Source: Sugiyamaella lignohabitans (Eukaryota; Ascomycota; Dipodascomycetes; Dipodascales; Trichomonascaceae). Taken from it: DNA of 64,000 bases. The translations under genes and the position numbers were made by a program. The stretch spans positions 2,480,001 to 2,544,000 of the forward strand of contig NC_031672.1 in assembly GCF_001640025.1 (NCBI RefSeq). The letters run 5' to 3'. Under the pieces are notes generated by a model that was not told the origin of the DNA, ran no database searches, and was given only the letters and a program-made list of their open reading frames with translations. The first letter of the stretch is position 1. Each line of letters begins with the position of its first letter. Shown one piece after another: positions 10,026 to 19,443 of the stretch.

Positions 10026-10727
10026 TTAGGAGGATGCTGGAGCAGCAGGCTTTTTGGTGCCGTATTTACTGCGAGCGTTGCGGCGGTTAGGCACTCCGCT
10101 GAGATCGTAGGCTCCTCGGATGCATTTGTATTTGACTCCGGGCAAATCTTGGGTTCGGCCACCGCGAACTGCCACTACACTGTGTTCTTGGGCGTTGTGG
10201 CCCTCGCCAGGAATGAACGCGGTGATCACTTTGCCGGTGGTTAATCGGACTCTACAGATTTTTCGGTTGGATGAATTGGGTTTCTTGGGTTTCATGGTCG
10301 TCACTCGGATCACCACTCCTCGTCGTTGTGGAGCTCCTTCAAGATCTGGTGACTCGGAAAATTTGGCCTTTTGACGCTTTTTCAGCGTTTTAAAGTTACC
10401 TCGACGGCGAATCTGGTTCAATGTGGCATGTCTTTTCTGGCTTTGACTCGCGTGTGATATCAACTGGGTTCGAAGACCATGGCTTGACAGGAGTAACGAT
10501 GAACTGGTCGTTAATGAACTGGTTTTTAATGATCTGGTTGCGATCTTGGTTGAAAATGATGCTACTGAACTGGGTTTTAGGGTCATTTGGCTACGAACAG
10601 CCATGTTACGAACAGATCCAGTGGTGCTGCTCGACGATGCTAAGGATGCTAGCGATCTGGTACCATGCGAACAATTGGCAGCCAGCCTGCTTCGGCTCGC
10701 AAATGTGTTTCTAAATATACTCTGCAT
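10026..10727 (-). CDS. MRPS12: Mitochondrial small-subunit ribosomal protein uS12m
   Basis: Predicted 233 residues from the first ATG (10727); the frame is open a little further upstream but without an ATG. Residues 1 to about 100 are rich in Ser, Arg, Ala and Thr with almost no acidic residues, as expected for a long mitochondrial import sequence. The mature part begins [10 protein letters not shown] and contains the S12 hallmarks [19 protein letters not shown], the decoding loop [20 protein letters not shown] and the end [10 protein letters not shown]. This protein lies at the decoding centre of the mitoribosome. Bacterial-type PNS and GEGHN loops are intact. The presequence is longer than in baker's yeast. 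Confidence 0.93.
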   Translation of the reverse strand: MQSIFRNTFASRSRLAANCSHGTRSLASLASSSSTTGSVRNMAVRSQMTLKPSSVASFSTKIATRSLKTSSLTTSSSLLLSSHGLRTQLISHASQSQKRHATLNQIRRRGNFKTLKKRQKAKFSESPDLEGAPQRRGVVIRVTTMKPKKPNSSNRKICRVRLTTGKVITAFIPGEGHNAQEHSVVAVRGGRTQDLPGVKYKCIRGAYDLSGVPNRRNARSKYGTKKPAAPASS

Positions 10728-11597
10728 TCTCACAAACAGCCTCTCCACACCGAGCTCTAATAAATATATCCCACTCTCGCTCTCTCTCGAAGTGCAAATA
10801 CTCTCGCTGCTGCTGCTGTTGACTCCAACTTACCTCCTCTCATCTGAATTTTTCAACCAGATCTCTCTCATGCGGCTGTGCATCTCTCTTAACGCACGGC
10901 TGCTGGGCTCCTACAGGGTCTGTGAGGTTAGAGGTCTGGGAAATGGGTTGTTGGGTGGGAGGGGTCTGCCTCCGGCGGCTGGGGCTCCGCCCCAGACCCC
11001 GTAGCTCCTCTCGCTTCGCTCGAGTCGTTTATGTCGGGGAAGGGCATATTTTGTGAGTGACTGAGGTGGTTCATATTTGAGGTGCTCTGAGATAGGTAGC
11101 CGCGCTGGCGTTTAGACTTCATGCTGATGCCCACTGATAAGGTATGTCGTGAACCAGTTAGTAAACATCCTACTCTTCACTCCAAAAAACACTAATTGAC
11201 ATAAATATAAAGCAGCTGACAAGCTGTTGTTTTCTTCAAGTCTTGTCATCTGACTTGTGAGACTGGACTAGGGCATTTGTGTGTGTTATAGATCCAAGAA
11301 GGTCCTCCTACTGTCAGCAGCTGTTGCTCCTACACGTTAATTGAGGTGTCTCCACTCCAGACATAAGCCATATTTATTTGTGACATTGACATATTGGAAA
11401 CTTTATCATTGTTTTATAGAAGTGACAGAACCTCTCGTCTACTACAGGATCTCCATATATTCAGATTTGATTCTGAACTGACAATCAATATTGACTGGCT
11501 TGCCTGATTTGATTATTAGCTATCTTCTGCCTTTGCTGACGTTTGCTCCTGGTTTGAAGGTGGTACAATACAAGACATACATACATTAGACTCAGCC
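10728..11597. other. Divergent promoter region between uS12m and PPG1-like genes
   Basis: Holds one GC-rich half repeat (10967-11027), a TATATT-like site just upstream of the uS12m start, and AT-rich DNA before the phosphatase gene. No extra gene was recognised; the short minus-strand frame across the repeat has no family features. Confidence 0.5.
10967..11027 (+). repeat. GC-rich hairpin repeat, half copy
   Basis: Left module with stem CTGGGGC/GCCCCAG (loop TCC) and the CTCTCGCTTCGCTCGAGTCG arm. No right half. Confidence 0.88.
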
Positions 11598-12572
11598 ATG
11601 CCGGGGCTGGTGAGCTCGCTTGACCTCGATGAGTGCATCGAGCGTCTATACAAGCGAGAGCTGCTACCAGAAGTAACTATAGAGGCACTGTGTTCCAAGA
11701 TCAAGGAGTTATTAATTAAAGAGAGCAATGTGGTTCATATATCTGCACCAGTGACAGTAGTCGGCGATATTCATGGCCAGTTTTATGATTTACTGGAAAT
11801 CTTTCGCATTGGTGGCTACTGTCCAGATACAAATTACCTATTCCTAGGAGATTACGTAGACCGTGGTCTGTTCAGTGTCGAGACTATAACACTCCTAGTG
11901 TGTTTAAAACTGCGGTATCCCACCAGAATATACTTGATTCGTGGAAACCACGAGTGTCGAGGTATCACTCAGTCATATGGCTTCTACACGGAATGTGTGC
12001 GGAAATACGGGTCTGCCAATGTCTGGTCATATTTCACTGACATGTTTGACTTCTTGACCCTGTCAGTAGTCATTGATAACTCTATCTTCTGTGTACATGG
12101 AGGTCTATCACCAACTATCCACTCAATAGACCAGATCAAAATCATCGATAGATTCAGGGAAATCCCTCATGAAGGGCCCATGGCCGATCTTGTCTGGTCT
12201 GACCCTGAAGAGTCTAAACCCGACTTCTCACTTTCACCACGAGGAGCTGGATATACCTTCGGACTTTCCATTGTGAAAAAGTTCATGGACCGTAACGACA
12301 TCAACCACATTCTACGAGCACACCAACTATGTCAAGAGGGCTACGAAGTACTTTTCGACGACCGACTATCAACCGTATGGTCAGCACCCAACTACTGCTA
12401 CCGGTGCGGCAACCTAGCATCCGTGCTCGAAGTAGGCATCAACGGCGAACGGTTTTTCAACGTATTCGACGCAGCTCCCGAAAACGAAGAACACTCACAA
12501 ATGCTGGTCGAGGACCCCAACGTGGCCACCCTCGGTCTCCCACAACCCCAACCTGTTGAATACTTCCTGTGA
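11598..12572 (+). CDS. PPG1: PP2A-like serine/threonine phosphatase catalytic subunit, PPG1 type
   Basis: Predicted 324 residues. All PPP-family catalytic motifs are present: GDIHGQ (56-61), GDYVDRG (84-90), GNHE (116-119), and later HGGLSP, RAHQ and APNYCYRCGN. The carboxyl end YFL is the methylatable tail of PP2A-type enzymes. The N-terminus (LDLDECIERLYK..LLPEVT) and PRGAGYTFG match the PPG1 branch rather than PP2A, PP4 or Sit4. In yeasts Ppg1 acts with the Far/STRIPAK complex and in glycogen control. Conserved Leu in DRGL is encoded by CTG, so CTG means Leu here. The start is the first ATG. A GC-rich repeat cluster begins 49 bp after the stop. Confidence 0.93.
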   Translation: MPGLVSSLDLDECIERLYKRELLPEVTIEALCSKIKELLIKESNVVHISAPVTVVGDIHGQFYDLLEIFRIGGYCPDTNYLFLGDYVDRGLFSVETITLLVCLKLRYPTRIYLIRGNHECRGITQSYGFYTECVRKYGSANVWSYFTDMFDFLTLSVVIDNSIFCVHGGLSPTIHSIDQIKIIDRFREIPHEGPMADLVWSDPEESKPDFSLSPRGAGYTFGLSIVKKFMDRNDINHILRAHQLCQEGYEVLFDDRLSTVWSAPNYCYRCGNLASVLEVGINGERFFNVFDAAPENEEHSQMLVEDPNVATLGLPQPQPVEYFL

Positions 12573-13055
12573 CGACCCTAATATTTATTTCTACTTTCAC
12601 TACTCTGGGGGAGGGGGGTGTGCCTCCGGCGGCTGGGGCTGCGCCCCAGACCCCACGGCTCCTCTCGCTTCGCTCGAGTCGAGCGTCGACGAACCCAGCC
12701 AACTCCTGCGAAGCAGGAGCCACGGGGTCTGGGGCAGCGCCCCAGCCGCCGGAGGCCGACCCCCATCGCCGACTCCAGTAGAGCGAGAGAAGCCGCGGGG
12801 TCTGGGGCGCAGCCGCAGCCGCCGGAGGGAAGCACCGCCCTGTACGGCTGGTGGCTGGCCCGATGGGGGTTTTCAGCCGTGCAGAACCCGCCGCCGACAT
12901 CGCGCCTTGTTTATTTTAGGACGATTTTCGTATGTAGCTACTTAGGTTCATAACATACTAGTTATACGAAGCTTGAGTGACGAGTAGAGATTGGCGAGAC
13001 CGGTCTGAGTTATAGCGAGTTTTGAACATTTTAACACAACACAGTCCCATTCAGA
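12573..13055. other. Intergenic region between PPG1-like and first CYSTM gene
   Basis: A polyadenylation-like AATATTTATTT follows the phosphatase stop, then the GC-rich cluster at 12621-12828, then about 220 bp upstream of the CYSTM gene. Nothing else was recognised. Confidence 0.5.
12621..12828 (+). repeat. GC-rich hairpin repeat cluster (complete copy plus worn right half)
   Basis: Complete copy 12621-12756 with loop TGC in the left stem and GCA in the right, so the two ends have matching loops. A second right half (to 12828) has mismatches in its stem (CTGGGGC against GCCGCAG) and looks decayed. Confidence 0.88.
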
Positions 13056-13723
13056 ATGAGTGCTAAAGATTATTACGGTGGCGGTGGTGTAAGTGGAAGA
13101 GGAGGTGGTGATGGGATACTGAGGTGCCTGAGGTTGCCGTATGATGATGGAACCATGCGATGAAGTGCGTTTGCGATGCATGCTTGCTGAAACCGCTGTG
13201 ATTCGACTTCGGTCTTTTTCTAACAACAAAAGCAAGCTGGTGCCGGCCAAGAAGGTGGCGACCGTGGCTATTATGGCGGCCAACAAGGATACGGACAACA
13301 ACAGGGTTACGGCCAACAGGGAGGATATGGCCAGCAAGGATACGGTCAACAAGGTGGCTATGGAGGTGGTTATCAACAACAACAACCTCACTATGGAGGC
13401 GGTTATCCCCAACAACAGCCTGTCTACGTTCAACAACAGCCTCAACAAAGCGGCGGATCGGGCTGTTGCGGTGCTTTGTAAGTTGGAAATGTGCCTCCGG
13501 CGGCTGGGGCTCTGCCCCAGACCCCGTGGCTCCTCTCGCTACGCTCGAGTCGTTACGTCGACGGCCTAGCAAACTCCTGCGAAGCAGGAGCTATGGGGTC
13601 TGGGGCAAAGCCCCAGCCGCCGGAGGCATCTGCCACTATCCCCCGTTACTAACTGGTGCCAGCTTGGGTGGTCTGTGTATGTGCTGTGCCCTCGAGGAGT
13701 GTCTCGCTTGTTGTTTGAACTAA
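13056..13723 (+). CDS. Small Gly/Tyr/Gln-rich protein with CYSTM-type Cys-rich tail; three exons
   Basis: Read as three exons: 13056-13088, 13233-13477 and 13663-13723, giving 112 residues. Intron 1 runs GTAAGT to AAG with a TCTAAC branch; intron 2 runs GTAAGT to CAG with TACTAAC. All phases agree. The protein starts MSAKDYYGGGG, continues with Gly/Tyr/Gln repeats such as GGYGQQGYGQQ, and ends with a Cys-rich hydrophobic tail (GCCGAF, LGGLCMCCALEECLACCLN). That layout is the CYSTM family: small tail-anchored proteins, often palmitoylated and stress-linked in yeasts. A complete GC-rich repeat lies inside intron 2. No single open frame covers the gene, so it is easily missed. Promoter elements are not clear. 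Confidence 0.85.
13492..13628 (+). repeat. GC-rich hairpin repeat, complete copy inside an intron
   Basis: 137-bp complete copy within intron 2 (13478-13662) of the CYSTM gene. The rest of the intron is only 48 nt, which is a normal intron length here, so the repeat looks inserted. Left loop TCT; right side CTGGGGC AAA GCCCCAG. Confidence 0.92.
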
Positions 13724-13816
13724 ACTGACACTGCCGCGTGACGGTTATTCTGGTTGCTTTTGTCGCTTAATTAGTGTAATTTCACAGTATTCATGCTTTC
13801 TTTGGGGTGGGGGGTG

Positions 13817-13868
13817 TGCCTCCGGCGGCCGGGCTCTGCCCGGACCCGTGGCTCGAGCTTCGCTCGAG
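13817..13868 (+). repeat. GC-rich hairpin repeat, short-stem variant
   Basis: Variant with CCGGGC TCT GCCCGG in place of CTGGGGC/GCCCCAG: both sides of the stem have changed together so pairing is kept. It is followed by a shortened CTCGAGCTTCGCTCGAG arm, itself a hairpin. Confidence 0.85.
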
Positions 13869-14323
13869 AGTTCAGGGGGTTCGGGGGTTTTCTGATGACG
13901 GACGGAAATGGGTTCTTCGCATGTTTGCTGGTGTTCGATGCCGAAGGGTGCAGTGGTTCGATGCCGTTTTATGCGTCGAAGTTGGCTAGCTATCGCGTTT
14001 GTGAGTTGGGCTGTTGGTCGTTTGGCTTCTGGTCAACTGTATTGAAATTGTACGACACAAACAACGAATTTTATTGTCTCAGAGGTGGTACCACTGGTTA
14101 TTGCTTCGACTTCATGGCAAAAACCGTATCAGCAACCCTTGCCGCTATCTGGCCCCTCTTGGCACGTCAACGGTGCATGATAGTATCTGCCAAGCACCTG
14201 TAACCTAGATAAGCTTTCTGCACCTCCACGACCCTAGGAACCGGCCTGGAATCTCGAATCTTCCCACAAACCGTCTCAACACAGACAACGGGTGGATCGG
14301 GAAACGGTTCTGTGGGGGCCAGA

Positions 14324-14576
14324 CGCCTCCGGCGGCTGGGGCTCTGCCCCAGACCCCGTGGCTCCTCTCGCTACCGCTCGAGTCGAACCTCTTTCCGGGG
14401 CCCGTCCGGGTGGGGAGCATGCCTCCGGCGGCTGGGGCGGAGCCCCAGACCCCATTGCTCCTCTCGCTCCGCTCGAGTCGTTGCATCGGGTTGCCCCGCT
14501 AACCCCGCTATCTCCGGTATCTCCTGCGAAGCAGGAGCAACCAGGGTCTGGGGCGGAGCCCCAGCCGCCGGAGGCA
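14324..14576 (+). repeat. GC-rich hairpin repeat cluster (half copy plus complete copy)
   Basis: Left modules at 14324 and 14420. The second has loop GGA and continues through the CTCTCGCTCCGCTCGAGTCG arm and spacer to CTCCTGCGAAGCAGGAG and the right end at 14576. Confidence 0.9.
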
Positions 14577-15931
14577 GTGGACTAGCGAGTGTGTTTTGGC
14601 CCTAGTTGGCAGGCTTGGCGGTGCAGATAAGCACCGGCTTGGTTGGGCAATTGTGGTGCTGGTCTGCGGGGTACCGTTGCTGGCTGCAGTGGACGCGAAG
14701 CGGTTAGCGGGTTTTAATGGACGATAATATAATTCAAAATCAGTTAAGATTAGGGTGGGAGCTGATATTTAAGCTTAGCTTTTAGATCCCTTATTTCCGG
14801 TTCGGAGAGACGAGGTGTGATCTTTTGGGTGGTGGTGTTGGAGTTGTCCCTGTCAGCATGAATAATGGGTTTGAGTGGTGGTGGAATTGGTAGCGAGGGA
14901 AGAGGTGAGGGAGCAGGTGGGAAGGTATCGTGTGGTGGGAAAGAGAATAAACCCTATGACCTATAAATATATCATTGACCCCGCTGATAAGAGATGCAGT
15001 CAGGCGTGAAAGCTATTACTGGTTTTGTCTTCGTCCCGTAGCTTAGTCGGTTTTATATCACATGCCTGTGATTGCATGTACATACAGAGAGCAGCACCCA
15101 TCTTTATGCAGACGCATGCAGCCCAAGCTACTTTAATTCTCAATAGCCTGTGCTGCATTTGGACTTAATTCCGTCCGATCGAAGGGAAGTCAGGTCATAA
15201 CAGGACTGGAATTGAAATCCGCCTCCTGGTGTCCAAATATCGATACAAACAATGGGGCTTGGCTTTTTGTGCTATTGCCTGGGATGTATTAAAATTACTA
15301 TTTCTTTTGAAATATTTTCTAGTGTATGTGGGTTCTAATTGTGCTTCACAAGCATTTATTTTGTTAAATATTGAAAGGTTAATTTTTTTTTTTCAGATTC
15401 TGAAGAAATCGATAAATAACAGTAGGGAGGAATTTTGGAGAACACGGGTGGATGCATGTGATAAGCAGAAAATCGAGTCAATCTGCCCATCTGGCCTGGT
15501 CATTCAAGCGTTTTCTGACTCAGAAAAGTATATCCAAATATAGCATACTTGTCTACAGTTGAGCACCCGTCAAGTGAGGAGTCAAGTAGAGACAAGCAGT
15601 TAAACAATCTCGGCTGAGTTTTTCTAAAGATGGTTTATTTCTCTTGCATCTTGTGCAGAATCAGTCAAGAAAACCATGGTAAAACTATGCAAGAAGACAA
15701 GCATGGTAAGATCAAAACCAGTACAGCCCAAGTCACACATGTAAGATATGCTTGACTTTAGAGCTAAGCGATCATTAAAGCTAGAACGTAGCAGATCGTT
15801 TCTGTTATTTGAAGGATTGAAATATCAAGCATGTATCCCGTTTGAGATCTAGCTGCTGCTGGCTTAGCTGGCAGTTACAGCAGTTCCAATTCCTGTCGTC
15901 CCCCCCTTGTTGAAAACTCCAAGGTAATTAT

Positions 15932-15939
15932 TATATAAG
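15932..15939 (+). promoter_or_regulatory. TATA box of second CYSTM gene
   Basis: TATATAAG about 98 bp before the ATG at 16037, in AT-rich sequence. Placement is normal for a yeast TATA promoter. Confidence 0.55.
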
Positions 15940-16036
15940 AGCTTGAACCATCGCCAGCATTTTCTCTTTATGATATCACAATTGTTGCGATAAAGAAAAG
16001 TTCACCTCAAATATAATATAAAGAAAACAACCAGCA

Positions 16037-16608
16037 ATGTCATATTACCAGGAAACAGTAAGTCTCCTGAGACTAGAAGCATACAGCAGGAAAGCTAACA
16101 AACCAGGAGACTCAGTATAACCAGGACCACAGCTATTACAGCGGGCCACCTGGCTATAACCAGAATCCAAGTTATAATAGTCACGGGTACCAACCACAGC
16201 CAGGTTACGGCCAGTCGTACGCCTTGCAACCACAACCTCAGCATGACTACTACGCACCCGCACCCCAAAACAACTACAATCCCTACAACCAAAATCTACA
16301 ACCTCAAAGATACCCCAGCACTCCATCGGACGAGTACATCTCGCAACCTGTACAGGTGCACTCCAAAGACAGCAAAGCCGCCAACATGAACAACAACAGC
16401 ACCGCCAACAACGCCAATAACAACAACAACGTGCAAAACACCATTGTCATCCAACAGCAATCAGCTCAACAACAGCAAGTACGGCAAGACGAGTAAGTAA
16501 CAAACCAATCACCCACATCTGCCAATGACACACTCACTAACCCCCTCCCTCAGCTGCTCCGGTCTAGCAGCGCTCTGCGTCCTCTGTTTCATTTGCATCG
16601 AGAGCTAG
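16037..16608 (+). CDS. Small Asn/Gln/Tyr-rich protein with CYSTM-type tail; three exons
   Basis: Read as exons 16037-16057, 16107-16492 and 16554-16608, giving 153 residues. Introns are 49 and 61 nt, both GTAAGT to CAG with CTAAC branch sites. Exon 1 encodes only MSYYQET. Exon 2 encodes a Tyr/Gln/Pro-rich segment (PGYNQNPSYNSHGYQPQPG) and then Asn- and Gln-rich tracts. Exon 3 encodes the hydrophobic Cys tail DCSGLAALCVLCFICIES. The architecture, exon phases and tail match the CYSTM gene 3 kb upstream, so the two are probably old tandem paralogues. The likely location is a membrane, by tail insertion and palmitoylation (family knowledge). Only the middle exon stands out as an open frame. Confidence 0.82.
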
Positions 16609-17379
16609 TCCCCCCAAACCGCATCCCGCTCCTCAGCCCGACCACACTACTCTCGCTTCTTTAGACATAGCCCGACTCGTATTTCCACCCCCCACTCTAA
16701 ATAATTAATATGACCGACGGTTGAACAGGACCCTGCGTACATGCATCCTGCACATTAAGCATAAACAATTCATCCTGAGGGTCGAGACCGTGCCTCCGGC
16801 GGCTGGGGCTCCGCCCCAGACCCCGCTGCTCCTCTCGCTCCGCTCGAGTCGTTCCGTCTACGGTCCCCGCAAACTCCTGCGAAGCAGGAGCCACGGGGTC
16901 TGGGGCGGAGCCCCAGCCGCTGGAGGCACGGTCTCGACCCCACGGTCTTCCCCGACCCCCGACTCGAGCGCAGCGAGAGGAGCAACGGGGTCTGGGGCAG
17001 AGCCCCAGCCGCCGGAGGCAGCGCCCCCTGGCAGGGCTCAGCCCGCCGATCTCATGCGCGATAAGCCTTGCACGATGCAGCGCCGTTGGATAGGCAAGAG
17101 AGCCGCGTCCGAGATTATTCATCGATGACAGGCAGACCCGCGGGTGATGCTGGGATCGGCGGATGCTAGAGCAATTGTACTTTGTTAGATCAGGAAGCCA
17201 AGGCCTGCTAGCGAGCTATTTAAGCTTGGTAGTTCGCTGAACGAGATTTCTTTGTTCTACCAGCCTGAAATCACATCCATCAGTTTAACGAACAACATAG
17301 CCATTATCACTTCATTCGAAGTATTATTCGTTTATATACACTAAGCATCCATTTCAGCAGACAGTCAATTGAGTTTACA
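16609..17379. other. Intergenic region before DUF4336 gene
   Basis: GC-rich cluster 16791-17020, then the promoter side of the DUF4336 gene with TATTTAAG near 17216 and TTTATATA near 17331. Nothing else recognised. Confidence 0.5.
16791..17020 (+). repeat. GC-rich hairpin repeat cluster (complete copy plus right half)
   Basis: Complete copy 16791-16928 with spacer TTCCGTCTACGGTCCCCGCA, then a CTCGAGCGCAGCGAG arm and a second right end at 17020 with loop AGA. Confidence 0.9.
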
Positions 17380-18201
17380 ATGGGTTACGTTCAGCCAGTA
17401 GGAGGATACACCAAGATCATTACCCCGACTATCGGGGTTCATGGAGCACCATTTTTTTTGTTCAATTTCCTTCCTTTTGCATCCACAAGTGCCGCCATCA
17501 AACTCCAATCACCAGGAAACCCTATTGTCGTAACCAACCCGACTCCCTGGGGAGACGAGACCAACAGTCTTTTACGAGAACTTAGTGGTATCACTGATCC
17601 ACATATTAAACCCAATGTCAAGTACTTGATTGCTCTAGATAACAAGCATTTCTTGGCTATTAAGGGATGGACCCAGCAGTTCCCTGATGCCACTGTTATT
17701 GGTATGGACGGTCTTTTGAAGAAGACAGAGAAACCAGACGGAGGTCACACCATCAAATTCGACATTTTATTCGGATCCAAGAATCTACATCCTGATTTGC
17801 CCACTGAACTTGCCAGCGAGTTCGATACGATTTTCTTCCCCAACAGTGAGACCCAGGAATTGGCGCTTTTCCACAAACCCACGAATACTCTGTTCACGGC
17901 CGACCTATTCCCCAACTTGCCAGCCCATCGAGCTTTTGAAAAGCTGTTGAACCAGAGCGGCAATGGCTTCTTCTGGAAATTCTTCCAGAAACACATTCTG
18001 ACCACCTCACTCTTCAGTGTCGACGGCCGTCTTGCGAAGAATCTTATTACCAAACTGGCTGGAAACGACAAACAGTCTGCCCAAGAACTTCTCGACCTCA
18101 ACGTGGACCGAATCATTATGTGTCACGGCGACTACATCGAACAAGGAGCTTCCGAAGTCATCCACAACCTCCTCACTCCCCTTGTCAAGAAGGGCAACTA
18201 A
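17380..18201 (+). CDS. DUF4336 family protein (metallo-beta-lactamase-fold-like)
   Basis: Predicted 273 residues. Opens GYVQPVGGYTKIITPTIGVHG, then a mixed alpha/beta body with LIALDNKHFLAIKGWTQQFP, an IFFPNSETQELALFHKPTNTLFTADL segment, and ends near CHGDYIEQGA. I recognise the layout as DUF4336, found in fungi, plants and bacteria, which is distantly related to metallo-beta-lactamase hydrolases; the substrate is unknown. The typical HxHxDH metal motif is not seen, so catalytic activity is uncertain. There is no clear targeting signal. The ATG is the first in frame after an AT-rich leader. Confidence 0.75.
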   Translation: MGYVQPVGGYTKIITPTIGVHGAPFFLFNFLPFASTSAAIKLQSPGNPIVVTNPTPWGDETNSLLRELSGITDPHIKPNVKYLIALDNKHFLAIKGWTQQFPDATVIGMDGLLKKTEKPDGGHTIKFDILFGSKNLHPDLPTELASEFDTIFFPNSETQELALFHKPTNTLFTADLFPNLPAHRAFEKLLNQSGNGFFWKFFQKHILTTSLFSVDGRLAKNLITKLAGNDKQSAQELLDLNVDRIIMCHGDYIEQGASEVIHNLLTPLVKKGN

Positions 18202-18278
18202 CCCACCGCTACCCCCTTACTTTCTATATATCTCAATCTAATTTAATTTTTCACTCCCAGACTTTTGGACCCTGCGTC

Positions 18279-18551
18279 TGCCTCCGGCGGCTGGGGCTGC
18301 GCCCCAGACCCCGCTGCTCCTCTCGCTTCGCTCGAGTCGTTTCTTCGACGGTCCCAGCAACTCCTGCGGAGCAGGAGCCACGGGGTCTGGGGCAGAGCCC
18401 CAGCCGCCGGAGGCACATGGACCCGTTCAGGGTCCAGACCCTGCGCCCAGACCCTTGGCACTAAGCTCGAGTCGTTTCCGTCGACTGTCCCAGAAACTCC
18501 TGCGAAGCAGGAGCCACGGGGTCTGGGGCGGAGACCCAGCCGCCGGAGGCA
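18279..18551 (+). repeat. GC-rich hairpin repeat cluster
   Basis: Complete copy 18279-18415, then a partial second copy whose left half is replaced by unrelated sequence; it keeps a spacer, CTCCTGCGAAGCAGGAG and the right end at 18551. The right stem carries one mismatch (GACCCAG). Begins 78 bp after the DUF4336 stop. Confidence 0.88.
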
Positions 18552-18860
18552 GAATCCCCTCGAGAAATGAGGCAAGGGTCCGAGTGTGGTTAGCAGGCTC
18601 GAGGCGAGTATTAATAGAACACACGCCAAGAGCAGGTGATGCTCAGGGGGTGACGCGGGCCGGTGGAATGAGGGTCGCGTCTGGTTTACTTGGTGAGGGT
18701 GATATATTTTTTTGGTGGTGGTTTGGTGGTTGGCTGGTTCGTTCGATCATTGAAGGGTCAGATGACCGGGACGAGAACGTTTTTGACTGGTGTTTCAGTG
18801 GAAGAGGTTCGAGGCTTGAATTAGCTACGGACGCTGCTTCCGAAAGACCTTCCGTTCCGA

Positions 18861-18884
18861 CAGGCAGGCAGGCAGGCAGACAGG
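18861..18884 (+). repeat. CAGG tetranucleotide tandem repeat
   Basis: About six CAGG/CAGA units in a row, within GC-rich non-coding DNA. Confidence 0.8.
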
Positions 18885-19256
18885 CCGTTTTCGAGCTTGT
18901 GGGTTATGCAGGGGGTGGAGCGAGCATGAGAGGCTAACGACAGCGACAACGGCCAGACGTGGGGCTGGCGGCAGGAAATGACGGTGGGCTGCCGCCGTTC
19001 CACGACCCTAGCGACAGGTCACTGCCCCCCAGACCAGCAGCAGCGGCAGCAGCTGTCACTTTTGGGCAGGCCCGACGCATGGCCAATCCACTCAGGCTGG
19101 CGTTTCCAGCACGACAACACGCGCGTCGACCCGTGCTGCAGCAGCCAGCAGCCACCCATCCCCTTCACTGCGGGTGACGGGTGACAGTGGATGCAGTTGG
19201 GACTTATCGGTCCAGCTAAATCCGATCCGAGCGACGACGCTGGGCCGGAAAGTGTG

Positions 19257-19443
19257 TGCTTCCGGCGGCCGGGCTCTGCCCGCACCAGTGGCTCCTCTCG
19301 CTTCGCTCGAGTCTGTTTCCAGGGGAATTCCGGGCAAATCCGACGGGGCCCAAAACTAATTTCCAACATTTAACCCCAACGTAAACGACTCGAGCGAAGC
19401 GAGAGGAGCCACGGGTCCGGGCAGAGCCCGGCCGCCGGAGGCA
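19257..19443 (+). repeat. GC-rich hairpin repeat, inverted pair of short-stem variants
   Basis: Left half 19257-19313 (CCGGGC TCT GCCCG) and right half 19387-19443 (CGGGC AGA GCCCG) face each other about 73 bp apart. Both have the short-stem form and the CTCTCGCTTCGCTCGAG arm. These are the last members of the dense repeat zone. Confidence 0.85.

Larger units (their letters stand above)
13724..16036. other. Intergenic region of 2.3 kb between the two CYSTM genes
   Basis: Contains a short-form GC repeat (13817-13868), a GC-rich cluster (14324-14576), and then 1.4 kb of AT-rich sequence. A TATATAAG box at 15932-15939 lies about 98 bp before the second CYSTM start. A 104-codon frame at 15229-15543 resembles no known protein and has an AT-driven composition; I do not call it. 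Confidence 0.5.

Noticed and set aside
15039..15050. tRNA-like A box (TAGCTTAGTCGG)
   Set aside because: A near-palindrome follows, but there is no GTTCRANNC B-box within tRNA distance and no acceptor stem pairing.
15229..15543. 104-codon frame between the CYSTM genes
   Set aside because: AT-driven composition, no good ATG context and no family features.
5752..19443. GC repeats as a CRISPR array
   Set aside because: Copies differ in length and orientation, spacing is irregular, genes lie between them, and the context is a eukaryotic chromosome.
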